A stretch of 64,000 nucleotides of DNA from Tillus elongatus. Lineage: Eukaryota > Arthropoda > Insecta > Coleoptera > Cleridae. The position numbers and the translations under genes are program-made. The notes under the pieces were generated by a model. It had not been told where the DNA came from. It saw only the letters and a program-made list of their open reading frames with translations, and made no database searches. Shown piece after piece: positions 39,959 to 51,376 of this stretch. Location: assembly GCA_964006375.1 (NCBI GenBank), contig OZ023267.1, positions 22,184,239-22,248,238 of the forward strand, read 5' to 3'. How positions within the stretch are numbered: the stretch's first letter is position 1; every line of letters starts with the position of its first letter.

Positions 39959-41800
39959 TTATCTAATACAAATGAATTTACTTTTTTTACACTGTTTGCA
40001 TCTCCTATCAGTTTCTACATATTCAATCAGATGTCCAACATTAACATACCTCATATCATGGGTTACGGTAGATGGTCTGGTGCATAACGGCCTTGTCCCA
40101 TACGTTGTCAGAAATGACAATGCTAAATACCTTCTAAACTTCAATAGGCTAGTACAGTTTGCATCATCTGGTTTGATCTTACTCATAAGAAGCCATCCAT
40201 TTACTACTGATGCATCAAGTAAATAACAAAAAATAGGCCAATACCATTTTCTTTGTCTCATTCGTGTTCTATAACCAGCAATAAGCATATCTGGCGTATC
40301 CCCTCCCATTCCTTTGTTATAATTAGATATCATTTTTGGCTGAGGTACATTCTTTTTCCCCTTCCCCTCTCTGCACCGTCTAGTTGTGTTCGTTACCAAA
40401 TTAGTTTCTAAATTATATGCTACTGTAACAATCTTATTATCTTTCCATTGTACCAGTGATAGATGCTCATTTGACATGAATCTATAGGCTCCCCTTTTTT
40501 CTTTTGACCAATATTTTTTATCAGGAAATGGACAACCTTCTAACCTGTTCCGTCTAACCGTACCTGTAGCGCAAAAATTCTCTTTGGAGAGATGTTCTAA
40601 CAAAGGAATTCTAGTAAAGTAATTATCAAGATAACGTTTGTATCCTTTATTTGACTCAATTATAGCTTTTTTCACCAACTCAGTAACAACATCACCTCCT
40701 AAGCCATATATTCTTGCGATATCCGATTTGCCAGTGTATATATCAAATGCTACTAGGTATCCATTACTCGTACACAAGGCCCAATTTTTAAAACCAAAAT
40801 ATTTATGTATTGCTTGGCGTAGTGTTTTCCGTGATATGGAATCATGCTCTCGTCTATAGACAAATGTTCTTCTTAACCACCATGCTCCCGGAAATTATTG
40901 TTGAGTTTCTCTATCAGGGGTCGGAGCTTATACAATCTATCATTATCACGACCGAGGTTATTGCTGAAATGGATACATTTAAGTATGAGCTCGAACCAAT
41001 TCAAGCGCATGCTGTTCTGCAGAATATGTGGAATGTCATCACTTTTGTGCTAATACATTCGCTTGTTTGAATATTATGCATACCCAGACAACAAAAATGC
41101 CCCTAACATTACATAAATCTCACTTTGTGTAACATTCAGAAGAATATTTTTCTGTTGTGCATAATTGTTTGTTTGAACAACAATATCTTCAATTAGGTTC
41201 TCGTCAAAAAATAATTTGAAGAAATCTACTGGCGTTTCAGCAGTCTGTGCTTTCGCTGAAGGACATCTTGCAACACAATCCAAAGTCATTGAAGAAACGT
41301 CTGGTGCTTGCTCTCTCCACTGATGTTTGCGACGTTTTTTTAGATACGCTTGTGGAACTTGGCATAAAAGACTGCATTCTAGTTCGCAAAACTGCTAATG
41401 GAATATCATATTCTTCGTCAGATACATGGACCTCTGAGTCTTGATCCCGTACAGTCCTACTTTGCAAATTGTCCAAGGAAATATCACATTCTTCATTGGA
41501 CCCTCTATCAGAGAAACGAAGTTCACATCGCTGGCGCAATATACCGCCTGATATTATATTGGCTGAAATTTCATCATCAGAAATGTCGCTATCTTCTTCT
41601 GTCTCAGCCCCTTTGTCTTCAGGTGGTTGTATGTAAATAGATGCACCTGAGAGTATGTCATCATCATTCTCTATCAGTTTCAATAACTCATGAAGAGATA
41701 ATCTAGAAACGAGAAAAACATTGAAATTACTACATGAAGCGCTACCCTGCATAATGTCCGTTATAGCGGACGCCTGAGAAATTGCAATATTGCAGTTCAA
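39959..41800 (-). pseudogene. piggyBac-type transposase, frameshifted
   Basis: Minus-strand pieces: an acidic N-terminal region (about 41745-41350, IQPPEDKGAETEEDSDISDD), ETPVDFFKLFFDENLIEDIV (41240), SIDESMIPYHGKHYAK (about 40860), then after a one-base shift FGFKNWALCTSNGYLVAFDI and YTGKSDIARIYGLGGDVVTE, LDNYFTRIPLLEHLSKENF, GGDTPDMLIAGYRTRMRQRK and VVNGWLLMSK. It ends with a cysteine-rich tail RCKQCKKSKFIC. Aspartates of the three DDD motifs (SIDES, LDNYF, GGDTPD) are all present. At least two frameshifts break the gene. Family function is TTAA-specific cut-and-paste transposition. Confidence 0.9.
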
Positions 41801-42492
41801 CTTTCACACTTTTACATAAATCTATCATACAAGAGTAACCCTGAATATATTATCATCCCTCTCACAATGACAAAGTATAATCACCTTCACGAATAAAAAA
41901 ATAATTAATATACTTACCCTCCATTTCTAGTACTGTATAAACTGGGATTCATTTCTAAGTAAAATAACAAAATCACTACCACTCACAATGCATTCAACGC
42001 TATAATTGGCATTCCTAGTATGTCTGGAAGACACGTGATTGACTACCGCCCCCTCTACTTGGCATTGGTACAGCAGAACCGTTAAAATTGCAACGTCCGT
42101 TTAAACGGACCTTATGTGTGCCTCAAAATATATTTTTATTTTTATCAATTTTGTAAATAAAGTTGTTTCTTACGCAATTTGCTGCACAGATAGAGAAGGT
42201 GAGTAATGATGGTGAAATGACTATGTTTTTAGCCATAGAGCAATTATTTTCACTGCGGAATCAGCGTCTGAGCCTGAGATGTTGCGTATTATTATTATTA
42301 TTTGATATCTTTTTTTTTTTACAAAATTGAATGTTGCTAAAAATGTGGAGCCTCAAAAATTTGCTACGGGCGATGAAACAGGTGGCTGAAAATTTATCTA
42401 CACCTACTAGATTTTGAGTTTCCATGGCCAACTTTTGTTTGACTTATGGGCTCCATATTGGATATTCATACCGTTAGATACACTAAAAAGTT
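41801..42492. other. unassigned region upstream of piggyBac
   Basis: May hold the piggyBac right end, not identified. A short ATT run near 42288. Confidence 0.4.
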
Positions 42493-43246
<754 letters not shown>

Positions 43247-43622
43247 TTATAGACCGTTAAACCCTAAATTTAACTAAAACTACTTCCAAAGCATCAGAGA
43301 AACTGTCTATTTGAAATGAATTTTCTGGAAATATTTAATTAAAATGAAGGGCAATGATGGTTTAAGCTGAAACTTAAGGGTTTGCATAACACTCTTTACA
43401 TAATCCACATTTCTTTCAGGTTCTTTGCCTAAATGTTGCCAATTTTGACGTTTCAAATCGCGACTTTTTACGTTTTGAGGAAAACCCAAATTTTTTTTCT
43501 TTAAATTTCTCTAACTTTTTTGTCTTTAAACTTACAGACCTAAAGTTTGGCAAATTGTTCACTCGGAATCTCCTCGTTAGTGATTTTTTTTTAAGAAAAT
43601 TCACTCAAGCACTTGTGAAGCC
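43247..43622 (+). mobile_element. HINE second module, head-to-tail with the previous copy
   Basis: Starts tatagaccgttaaaccctaa right after the previous hairpin, continues gcatcagagaaactgtctat and ggcaatgatggttta, and ends with its own hairpin ttagtgattttttttt...aagaaaattcact. Confidence 0.65.
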
Positions 43623-43854
43623 ACGGGAAAGTCTACGACTGTATTAAATATGGAACGGTTTCCTCAGTTAGGGCAAGACAAGCAACCAGATATGCTATTT
43701 AAATTGAATTAGGTCCTAGAACTTTAATCTCATCTTTATCTAATTATTTGTTATACCAAAACTCGCTAAAAAATCATCCGAATAACAACAATCTGATTAA
43801 ATAACGTTAAAGTGAAACCAGTCTAAAAGAAAAAATTGAAAAAAGTAAAGTCAC

Positions 43855-43945
43855 TAACTAGGATTCGAACTCTTCATGCGGGAGTCACTTGAATTTGATA
43901 TCCGATGCACACGGACTTAGGCCACTGAGCTATGCTCTACATGTG
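43855..43945 (-). other. tRNA-like relic (SINE head or tRNA pseudogene)
   Basis: Minus strand: gcatagctcagtggcc resembles an A box and gagttcgaatcct a B box, about 55 bp apart. The T-arm and acceptor stem do not pair, so it is not a working tRNA. The sequence differs from SINE-A and SINE-B. Confidence 0.45.
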
Positions 43946-43974
43946 TCTACTAGCAGCTATATACGGTAATACAT

Positions 43975-44368
43975 TGGTTCAATGTTTTAAAATTTACACA
44001 AAACCATTTCGATTTACAATAGATTTTTTGATCATATTATAACGAAATCGAGGAAAATGACGACTAAGACACATATCTAGGAGCTTGTTAGTCATTTCTT
44101 GTAGTATTTTTCACTCCCATTCGTACTCAATCAACTTTGCAGTTTTAACTTTCTTGAATCAGATTTAATTAATTAAAAATTAATTTACCTCTAACTTTTT
44201 TGTATTTTAAGATAAGGATCTTAGTTTTGGTACACAGGATACACCTACATTATGGGTTCCAGAGGCTCTAAGTCGCGCTCATTTGAAGACATTTTCCGAA
44301 AGTCTCACCATCGGTACTTCTCTGTTAGTGAATTTTCTTAATGATAATTAACTAAAAATAACATTTCT
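43975..44368 (+). mobile_element. HINE copy, internally deleted
   Basis: The first part matches 24500-24740 (taggagcttgttagtcattt). It then jumps straight to the 3' block (gggttccagaggctctaag, gcgctcatttgaagacat) and the hairpin gttagtgaattttct...aattaactaaaaa. The (TA)n segment is missing. Confidence 0.7.
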
Positions 44369-44459
44369 AGCGAACTATTTCCCAATTGAAAATACTGGAA
44401 GAGGCTAGTTATTTATAAAATTTATGCTGTATATATACATTTGGCATTTCCGTGGATTG

Positions 44460-44743
44460 AAATATCAAATGGCACCAACATGTCACATCAATTCCAGGAG
44501 CGGCTGCTAAGAAATTAGGTTTCCTCTTCCGGGCTCGCAAATACTTTTCACCAGATAATCTCTATACCTTATATACTTCACAAACCTCGAATACTGCTCC
44601 TACATCTGGGGTGCCGCTGCCGCTTTTACACTCGCTATCCTGGACTCCATTCAGAAGATAGCTATACGTCTCATCGGTGACCCTACTCTCACCCAAAGGC
44701 TGCCATCCCTTGCCCACCGACATGCAGTTGGTAACCTCTCTCT

Positions 44744-44826
<83 letters not shown>

Positions 44827-45135
44827 CTGCACGGGCTTTGCTCAGATGAGCTTTCCTCCATAGTTCCTTCACCTGCTGCCCCCAACAGATCTACCAAGGG
44901 AACAGAGCAAATGCACCCTTTTACTGTCCACCTCGCCAGACATAGAACATCTTGTTATGCCCGCTCCTTTGCCCCGAGGACTTCCAAGTTGTGGAATTCC
45001 TTGCCGGCACATGTTTTTCCTTCTCCTCCGAACCTCCGAACTTTCAAGTCCAGAAATAACAAGTTGCGCCTTTCTTCCTTGTCGACACCTACAATACGAT
45101 AGTATTTAGACTGTAAGCACTCGTGGTGTGTTGTT
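44460..45135 (+). pseudogene. Jockey-group LINE copy 3, 3' end only
   Basis: C-terminal coding remnant of the same family as copies 1 and 2: GAAAKKLGFLFRARKYFSPD, AILDSIQKIAIRLIGDPTLT, HPFTVHLARHRTSCYARSFA, PRTSKLWNSLPAHVFPSPPN, ending STPTIR* at 45107 and the terminal gtggtgtgttgttga. An 80-bp (TA)n lies inside the coding region. 5'-truncated near 44460. Confidence 0.87.
44746..44825. repeat. (TA)n inside a LINE reading frame
   Basis: Replaces the short ttatagatat present at the same place in copies 1 and 2. Confidence 0.95.
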
Positions 45136-45959
45136 GAAATATAAAAAATATATGCACAAGCAACAGCTTTTATGTAAGACATTCTGTATAATTACGAGAA
45201 ATAATAAATAAATAAAAAATAAATTCAATTACAGCTTTATGACAGAAATATTTCAAGGACCTGAAAAAAAAGTTTCGATGGACTAATAGAAAAACTTGGT
45301 CCAATGAATAAACTGCGGAAGTACAATGAAAGGTTCTTCTGGCGACAGAGTGGTGGCTATGATCATAACTACTTAATTTAATTGGGTTCAGTTAGGGGAA
45401 ATACCTGATTAAATTATGCAATTAATAGAGTTAAATCGTAGCATTAGAAATCGTTCAAACAGCAACAACTGTTTATAATGAGATATGTTTTTCTCTATTT
45501 AAAATGTTTGTTCTGATAACACTTTTGTCTAATACAACTGTCAAGAGTTATCGGAAATAGATATTTCGATTACAGCGACTGGATTCAACAAGCTACGGAG
45601 GATTAGTATGGCGTTTTGGCCTAATAGGTTGAATACTCAGTGGGACATGTGACCCCATGTTAATCTACTGCGAAATAGGACTCCTGATATATCTCTAGAT
45701 TATGACCCTGAAAGGTCGACAAAGTGTTATTGCCCGTAAAGGAGCGATTTTGGTTTTACACATACTTTGTTGCGTCACTAATGGTTTCAGTTTGCTCTCT
45801 ACAAAAAGTCCCACACACATTTCTCTCCTTGGAGAATACTCTTTCAAATAATAAAATTCTGTTAAGATTGCAACATAATTAGCACAACAAAGAGTAGAAA
45901 TTTTTGGTTATAACAATAATAATTTATTTACCGATAATATAAGGTCCGACTTTTAACAA
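45136..45959. other. unassigned region
   Basis: Nothing supported. Confidence 0.4.
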
Positions 45960-47130
45960 ACAAGACAACAACAATATAACAATATTAATATTGACATTTT
46001 TTTCCCACAATCAGCAAATAATAATAAACCGACAGTCAGAGACTCTGTGTCGGTAAACTTCAACATACATTTGCCTACCTTGTAGGTGATTGAACGGAAA
46101 TATGTCCCGAACTAAACTCACATAGTGAACAAAAGGAAATTACCACCACATCCACCCACACACAGAGAGCTGCCTAAACACATTGGTAATCCTATACATC
46201 CGCATTCTATCTCTCTCTTTCTCTCTCTTAAAGACACACACAGATGCACACAAATTTTGCAAATACTTCCATTACAATTTCCAAACCAAATCAGCGGCTT
46301 TTCAAATCGAAACTCGACAATATACAGTTTGATTTTTTTAACAACAGACAACAATATCAACATTGACATTTTCTTCTCCACGGTTACCCGTTCCCTCCTT
46401 TTTTCTACACAATTAGTAAAGAATAACAAACCGCCAAAGTTAGAGCCTGTGCGTCGGCAAAATTCAGCATAGATTTGCCTACCTTGTAGGTGATTGAACA
46501 GAAATGTGTCCCGTCCCGAACTAAACTCACATAGTGAACAAAAGGAGATTACCACCACATACACCCACACACAGAGAGCTGCCTAAACACATTGGTAATC
46601 CTATACACCCGCATTCTCTCTCTATCTTTCTCTCTCTTAAAGACACACACAGATGCACACAAATTTTGCAAATCCTTCCATTACAATTTCCAAACCAAAT
46701 CAGCGGCTTTTCAAATCGAAACTCGACAATATACAGTTTGATTTTTTTAACAACAAACAACAATATCAACATTGACATTTTCTTCTCCACGGTTAACAGT
46801 TCCCTCCTTTTTTCTACACAATTAGCAAATAATAACAAACCGACAAAGTTAGAGCCTGTGCGTCGGCAAAATTCAGCATAGATTTGCCTTGTAGGTGATT
46901 GAACAGAAATGTGTCCCAAAACTAAACCCTCATAGTGAACAAAAGGAAATTACCACCACATCCACCCACACACAGAGAGCTACCTACACACATTCGCGAT
47001 CCCATGCACCCGTATACTCTCTCTCTCTCTCTCTTTCTCTCAAACTAACACACACACACACATATTTTACAAATCCTCCCATTTCAATTACTAAACCAAA
47101 TCAGCAGTTTTTGAAATCGACAATACTTCG
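45960..47130 (-). repeat. ~408-bp tandem repeats, about 2.7 copies (LINE 3' region)
   Basis: catagtgaacaaaaggaaat recurs near 46123, 46532 and 46934; caacattgacattttcttct and tagatttgcct also recur. Period about 405-409 bp. On the minus strand the array directly follows the stop of the LINE fragment at 47196, so it is probably that LINE's 3' UTR. The 115-150-codon frames within it recur with the repeat and are not called as genes. Confidence 0.85.
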
Positions 47131-47195
47131 CACTAATTTTCGTGGTACTGTAAGGTGCTAAGTTTTTACCCTGCTTCTGAAAACGAACTCCGATC

Positions 47196-47690
47196 TTAAT
47201 TTTTTATTTCTAGTCGTAGTATGTTGTACAACCTTGGCATAATAAAGGTATAATACCTCTGTTCCACCGTTTTATACACTCTAGGAACATTCACGTACTG
47301 TTCTCTTCGCCCTCCATAGGTATGATCAACAATATCAAATTCACCCTTGTGCTTATAATGATATATCAAGGCAGAATACGAGTACAACTGTCTCATGTCT
47401 AACACGTTGGCCTCTGCGAATAACAGATCACTGGGATACACTGAAGGTTTACCATATATAATTTTCAAGAATAGTTTTTGGATAATTTCCAAATGTTTAA
47501 TATGGCTTGCCAGAATTCCCCCCACGCTATGATTCCATATCGAAGAATACTTTCCACCAGAGCAGAAAATATTATTTTTAGGTACTGCGTGTTAAGTAAT
47601 TTTTAAGTTGTTTTACTTTACGAATGAGCCCTTCTTAATTTGTTTACCAAATCTGCAACATATATATGGTCTATTGTGACTACGGTTTTG
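47196..47690 (-). pseudogene. LINE reverse transcriptase C-terminal fragment
   Basis: Minus strand: YVADLVNKLRRAHS, IIFSALVESILRYGIIAWGG, then after a one-base shift ASHIKHLEIIQKLFLKIIYG, EANVLDMRQLYSYSALIYHY and RVYKTVEQRYYTFIMPRLYN to the stop at 47196. The region after the RT palm of CR1/Jockey-type LINEs has this character. It is cut on its 5' side by the Penelope insertion near 47690. Confidence 0.75.
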
Positions 47691-47695
47691 ATTGA

Positions 47696-47836
47696 TGTTG
47701 TTGTGCGTTTCTAATGTTTCGTAGTATGTGATTGTTATCGTCTCCGTTTTCTAGCAATGTCTGTCTTAAAAAGTTTAGTTCTGTCTGTTTGTAGTTGTTG
47801 TCCGTTAATCTAAGGGATCGTGCTACTAGTGTTCGA
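47696..47836 (-). pseudogene. Penelope-like RT C-terminus, inverted segment
   Basis: Minus strand reads VRTLVARSLRLTDNNYKQTE, LNFLRQTLLENGDDNN and HILRNIRNAQQHQSKP. This is the end of a Penelope-type reverse transcriptase domain. It lies head-to-head with the downstream part of the same gene (47837 onward, plus strand), so the 5' part of this insertion is inverted. Confidence 0.7.
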
Positions 47837-47891
47837 ACGACAACAAACCACTACACCACAACAAGAACAAGCAGAGTCCACACAACAATAA

Positions 47892-48701
47892 ACAGCGTTT
47901 TTACCATACATTAAAGGTGTCACAGACAAAATCAGCCGAAGTTTCAGAACCCATAATACCAAAACCGTATTCACAACAGACCAACAACAGTCAAATCTTA
48001 TAAAAACTCCCAAGGATACGATTCAAAACGAATCCCATGGAGTTTACGAAATTCCTTGTTCCGACTGTTCCCGAAATTACGTAGGACAAATAAATAGACG
48101 CATCCACAATAGAATATATAAACACACCCTCGCAGTTAAAAAATCCGACCCCTCATCGGCGCTGGCCATGCATCATATTCATACAGGACACAAAATAGAC
48201 TTCGATAATTCCAAAACAATAGCGGTTTACAATTTCAAAACGAGAATTATCCGCGAAGCAATCGAGATTAAAAAACGTCCCGATTGTTTAAATAAGAGAG
48301 ATGATGGTCTTCGCCTTCCGACCACTTGGAAACCTATTATATCTTCATTACAAATACACAAACGGAAAATAAGTTCCACAGACGATTTTATTTCTCCATT
48401 ATCTGTCTCAACCAATGCCGGTGACCCTCTTAATCCTCCCCATCCTCTAAATACCGTGACCAAAGCCCCCCACTTAATCGACCTTGACCCCGCTACTCTC
48501 ACTGACAACACAGCAGCTGGACGGAACGACATATATAAGACAAGACCCGCAACGAACTGCCAGATCTCTCTGAGGCCTAGGGTTAAACACACTGAGACCT
48601 CACAAACGATCTCCGGCGAGATTTGGGGAGTAGGCAGATTGAGGCCCCGTAATAGAGCTACCACTACCCAACCCACCTTTGTCCACCGCTCTAATGAGTA
48701 G
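47892..48701 (+). CDS. Penelope-like GIY-YIG endonuclease domain (5'-truncated)
   Basis: The open frame begins after a stop at 47889 and has no start of its own. It reads FLPYIKGVTDKISRSFRTHN (the RT-to-endonuclease linker typical of Penelope), then HGVYEIPCSDCSRNYVGQIN and RRIHNRIYKHTLAVKKSDPS. GVY...NYVG is the GIY-YIG motif, with C-x2-C between, and R and H follow in the expected order. Next come HHIHTGHKIDFDNSKTIAVY and REAIEIKKRPDCLNKRDDG, with the conserved E of the family. Penelope elements use this nuclease to nick target DNA for reverse transcription. The C-terminal ~110 residues (from about 48370) are Pro/Thr-rich and run into the repeats. The RT is only present as the inverted scrap at 47696-47836. 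Confidence 0.82.
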   Translation, partial: TAFLPYIKGVTDKISRSFRTHNTKTVFTTDQQQSNLIKTPKDTIQNESHGVYEIPCSDCSRNYVGQINRRIHNRIYKHTLAVKKSDPSSALAMHHIHTGHKIDFDNSKTIAVYNFKTRIIREAIEIKKRPDCLNKRDDGLRLPTTWKPIISSLQIHKRKISSTDDFISPLSVSTNAGDPLNPPHPLNTVTKAPHLIDLDPATLTDNTAAGRNDIYKTRPATNCQISLRPRVKHTETSQTISGEIWGVGRLRPRNRATTTQPTFVHRSNE

Positions 48702-48920
48702 GAAGATTGAGGCCTTAGATTGTCCTTACATATTTCCTTTACCTCTTGAAACCAACCCAACCCACCTTTGTCCACCGCTCTAAGGAGTAGGCAGATTGAG
48801 GCCTTAGAGTGTCCTTACATACTTCCTTTACTTCTTGAAACCAACCCAACCCACCTTTGTTCACCGCTCTAAGGAGTAGGCAGATTGAGGCCTTAAAGTG
48901 TCCTTATATATTTCCTTTAC
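48680..48920 (+). repeat. ~101-bp tandem repeats of the Penelope 3' region
   Basis: Units share cacctttgt-caccgctcta, agattgaggcctta and tccttacata. Confidence 0.88.
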
Positions 48921-48968
48921 CTCTTGAAAATGGCTCCAAAATAGGAGCCGAAACGTCGAGTTTTTATA
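48918..48968 (+). ncRNA. degenerate hammerhead motif of the Penelope end
   Basis: CTC, TTGAAAA, T, GGCTCC-aaaata-GGAGCC, GAAACGTC, GAG. Stem I, stem II and GAAA are intact. Core bases C3 and G8 are U and A. Confidence 0.55.
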
Positions 48969-49025
48969 AATTTTGGACACGGTTCAACCCGAGAACCAAG
49001 TATGTCTCACATTAAAGACGGAAAT

Positions 49026-49027
<2 letters not shown>

Positions 49028-49100
<73 letters not shown>

Positions 49101-49115
49101 ATATATATATATATA

Positions 49116-49195
<80 letters not shown>
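49028..49195. repeat. (TA)n microsatellite with two TC interruptions
   Basis: 168 bp, abutting the Penelope 3' end. Confidence 0.95.
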
Positions 49196-49202
<7 letters not shown>

Positions 49203-49489
49203 TATTGGTAAAAATCATACAGTATAGGACTTGTGCTGTACATTTGCATAATTTTAAAAGTGACATCTAAAGGAATGTGACATATTAGGCAAACTTACAC
49301 AAGCCAGGAAAAAATAATTCTCTTCACTTTCATTTGTTCTATCTAATGCTTCACCCATTGTCTTTATTTATCAAAGATCTGAACCACCTCAATACACCAT
49401 TGCAACTATCTCAATCGCCACATAACATATTTTTTCCAAAATTATCCGATAACTCTAAAAATAATCAACCGATTTCGATTAAGCTGGGT
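49196..49489. other. unassigned spacer
   Basis: Nothing supported. Confidence 0.4.
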
Positions 49490-49905
49490 AGGTACCCTTC
49501 TTTTATTAATGGCTTGGACGAGCTCGTTAGCCAGGAAAATCGGACGGGGTTTTCCTGGAAAATTTTGAGTTTTCTTTCGAAAAGAAATGTTTTCTCCGAA
49601 AATTACAAAGCTGTTTTAATGAAGTTTAACGAATATATTGCCTTAGGAGAGGCCTTACCACGTGCTAAAATTCAACTTTTTTAGTTTATAGAAAACTGAG
49701 TTATTAAAGTATTGAATTTTCTGAAAAAAAAAAAATTCTCCGAAAATTACAAACTTATTCTAATGAAATTTGGTGTATATCTTTCCTTAGAAAAGACCTT
49801 ACTACACAGCAAAATTAAACTTTCTAAGTTAATAGAAAATTGAGTTATTCAAATTTGAAGCATTTAATAAAAATTCACTACCATAACGCATTTGCTGTAT
49901 CCCGA
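49490..49905 (-). mobile_element. short-type HINE copy with internal duplication
   Basis: gagctcgttagccaggaaaa and a terminal attcactaccataacgcat. The stretch tctccgaaaattacaaa plus ~100 bp occurs twice (49590 and 49737). Confidence 0.65.
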
Positions 49906-50308
49906 AATTTCTTTAGCCAAAGTCTCTGCGTCGGTATTTAGTTTGTATTTTTCTAAACAAATATTACACTGTAACTAACTTAACATTAGGGGTAATTCCA
50001 CATTCAAAACCTGCATTAAGTTTGGTTCAAAATTTGTAGTGTTTTGGGTTTTGTTACATCCCTGCTAGATAAGCAAATGTCTAAGTAGATAAATAGTTGA
50101 TGAAATTGCTGATTCCTAGCATGTTCACTAACAAGGTTAATCCTTACGTTAACTATGGGATTAGCAAGTTTTAATATAATTTACAAACCTAATTTAGTGA
50201 ATAATCAGGGTAGTGCTAGTGAACTCTTATGTAGTATTTCATTGCAGAAACTATGTGATGAAAATCCTGCAAATTAGCCAGAATATATACAAATTATCCT
50301 CAATTTCT
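49906..50308. other. unassigned region
   Basis: Nothing supported. Confidence 0.4.
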
Positions 50309-50316
50309 ATAAGTCT
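50309..50316. repeat. hAT target-site duplication, left
   Basis: ataagtct, identical to 52497-52504. Confidence 0.85.
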
Positions 50317-50855
50317 CAGGGGCGGCTCCTCAATAAGTGCGCGCGTGTGCGCGCATTGCCGCCTGTCGAGGAAAAATAATATTTTTGCTATGCTATGTTT
50401 TAATAAATTTTTATTTTTTTACCTCCTGCATTCTACACAAACAAAATTAGTATATCGATGAGCAGAGTCGGCAGCCATTAATACAGAATCAGATGAAGTA
50501 TCGTGTGTTAATGGTTGCCGACTTTATATACATCCGTATACACAGTCCTTCGTCGCTGTGTATTCTTCGGCGCTCTACCTAAATGGGAAACTTCGATACG
50601 AAATGATCGACTATCTCCGTCGAAAAAGACCGAAGAAGCAATCCCATTGTGCGATTTAAAATTCCACACTTCCAGCACAGCATAATAAGATGCACCACTG
50701 AATCTTGTAGCGCGGCCCTTTGATGTTGCGAGAATAAAATATTTGACCTTGTCCACATCGCTCTAGCTTAGCGGACCAGGGTGGGACTCGACATACAGTT
50801 ATGCTGTTTTCACAGGCGTAATCGCTTATTTTATCGCCAGGACCATATTATCTTT

Positions 50856-50870
50856 CTTAAAGCAATGTTA
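50856..50870. repeat. SINE-B target-site duplication, left
   Basis: cttaaagcaatgtta, identical to 51071-51085. Confidence 0.88.
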
Positions 50871-51070
50871 AAAAGGTAAGATAATTACTGGCAATTAGGC
50901 CATTGCTGATCCTTTTTGCTCATCTAAACTAACCTACCCTCCACCTTGAGCTCGATCTCAACGACGACAGTGATTTGGAAAACCATCCGCTTCCGGTGAG
51001 GCTCGAACCGTCGTCTCCCAAGTCCGTATTGGAAAGTGTGAATCGACTTTCCCGCACGGCCACGGAGGCG
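50871..51070 (-). mobile_element. SINE-B, complete, tRNA-derived
   Basis: Minus strand starts cgcctccgtggccgtgcggg (A box tggccgtgcggg), with B box ggttcgagcct about 60 bp on. It continues aaatcactgtcgtcgttgag and ggtggagggtaggttag and ends in a short tail. The head resembles a Ser/Leu-type tRNA with a long variable arm. Perfect 15-bp target duplications suggest a young insertion. Confidence 0.88.
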
Positions 51071-51085
51071 CTTAAAGCAATGTTA
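51071..51085. repeat. SINE-B target-site duplication, right
   Basis: cttaaagcaatgtta, the second copy. Confidence 0.88.
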
Positions 51086-51292
51086 GTATTGATTTGTATA
51101 CAGCAAAATATTACGTAATTGAAACAACGATAAATATAGTTTGAAATATTGTGTTAGTAGAAGGAATATAACTACAATAGATTAGATCCTCGTGAATAGC
51201 ATCTCACATTTAGACATTTTGCGCCTATCAAGTACGACATTTTGGCGTATTTTCATAAAATCATTCAATCTTAAAATTCAAGTTAAAAATAG

Positions 51293-51298
51293 TATATA

Positions 51299-51374
<76 letters not shown>
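51293..51374. repeat. (TA)n microsatellite in HINE
   Basis: 82 bp with one TG. Confidence 0.95.

Positions 51375-51376
<2 letters not shown>

Larger units (their letters stand above)
47837..49027 (+). mobile_element. Penelope-like element, 3' half
   Basis: GIY-YIG endonuclease frame, ~101-bp tandem repeats, hammerhead-like motif and terminal cacattaaagacggaaatc against (TA)n. Same family as 28083-29126. Confidence 0.85.

Noticed and set aside
46118..46919. Paired 115-150-codon frames in the 46-47 kb tandem repeat
   Set aside because: They recur because the DNA repeats, overlap on both strands and match no known protein. They most likely lie in a LINE 3' region.
47810..48775. Minus-strand frames opposite the Penelope nuclease
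   Set aside because: Shadows of the plus-strand GIY-YIG frame without motifs of their own.
50508..50756. 82-codon minus-strand frame inside the hAT element
   Set aside because: No similarity to a hAT transposase or any other family I recognise.
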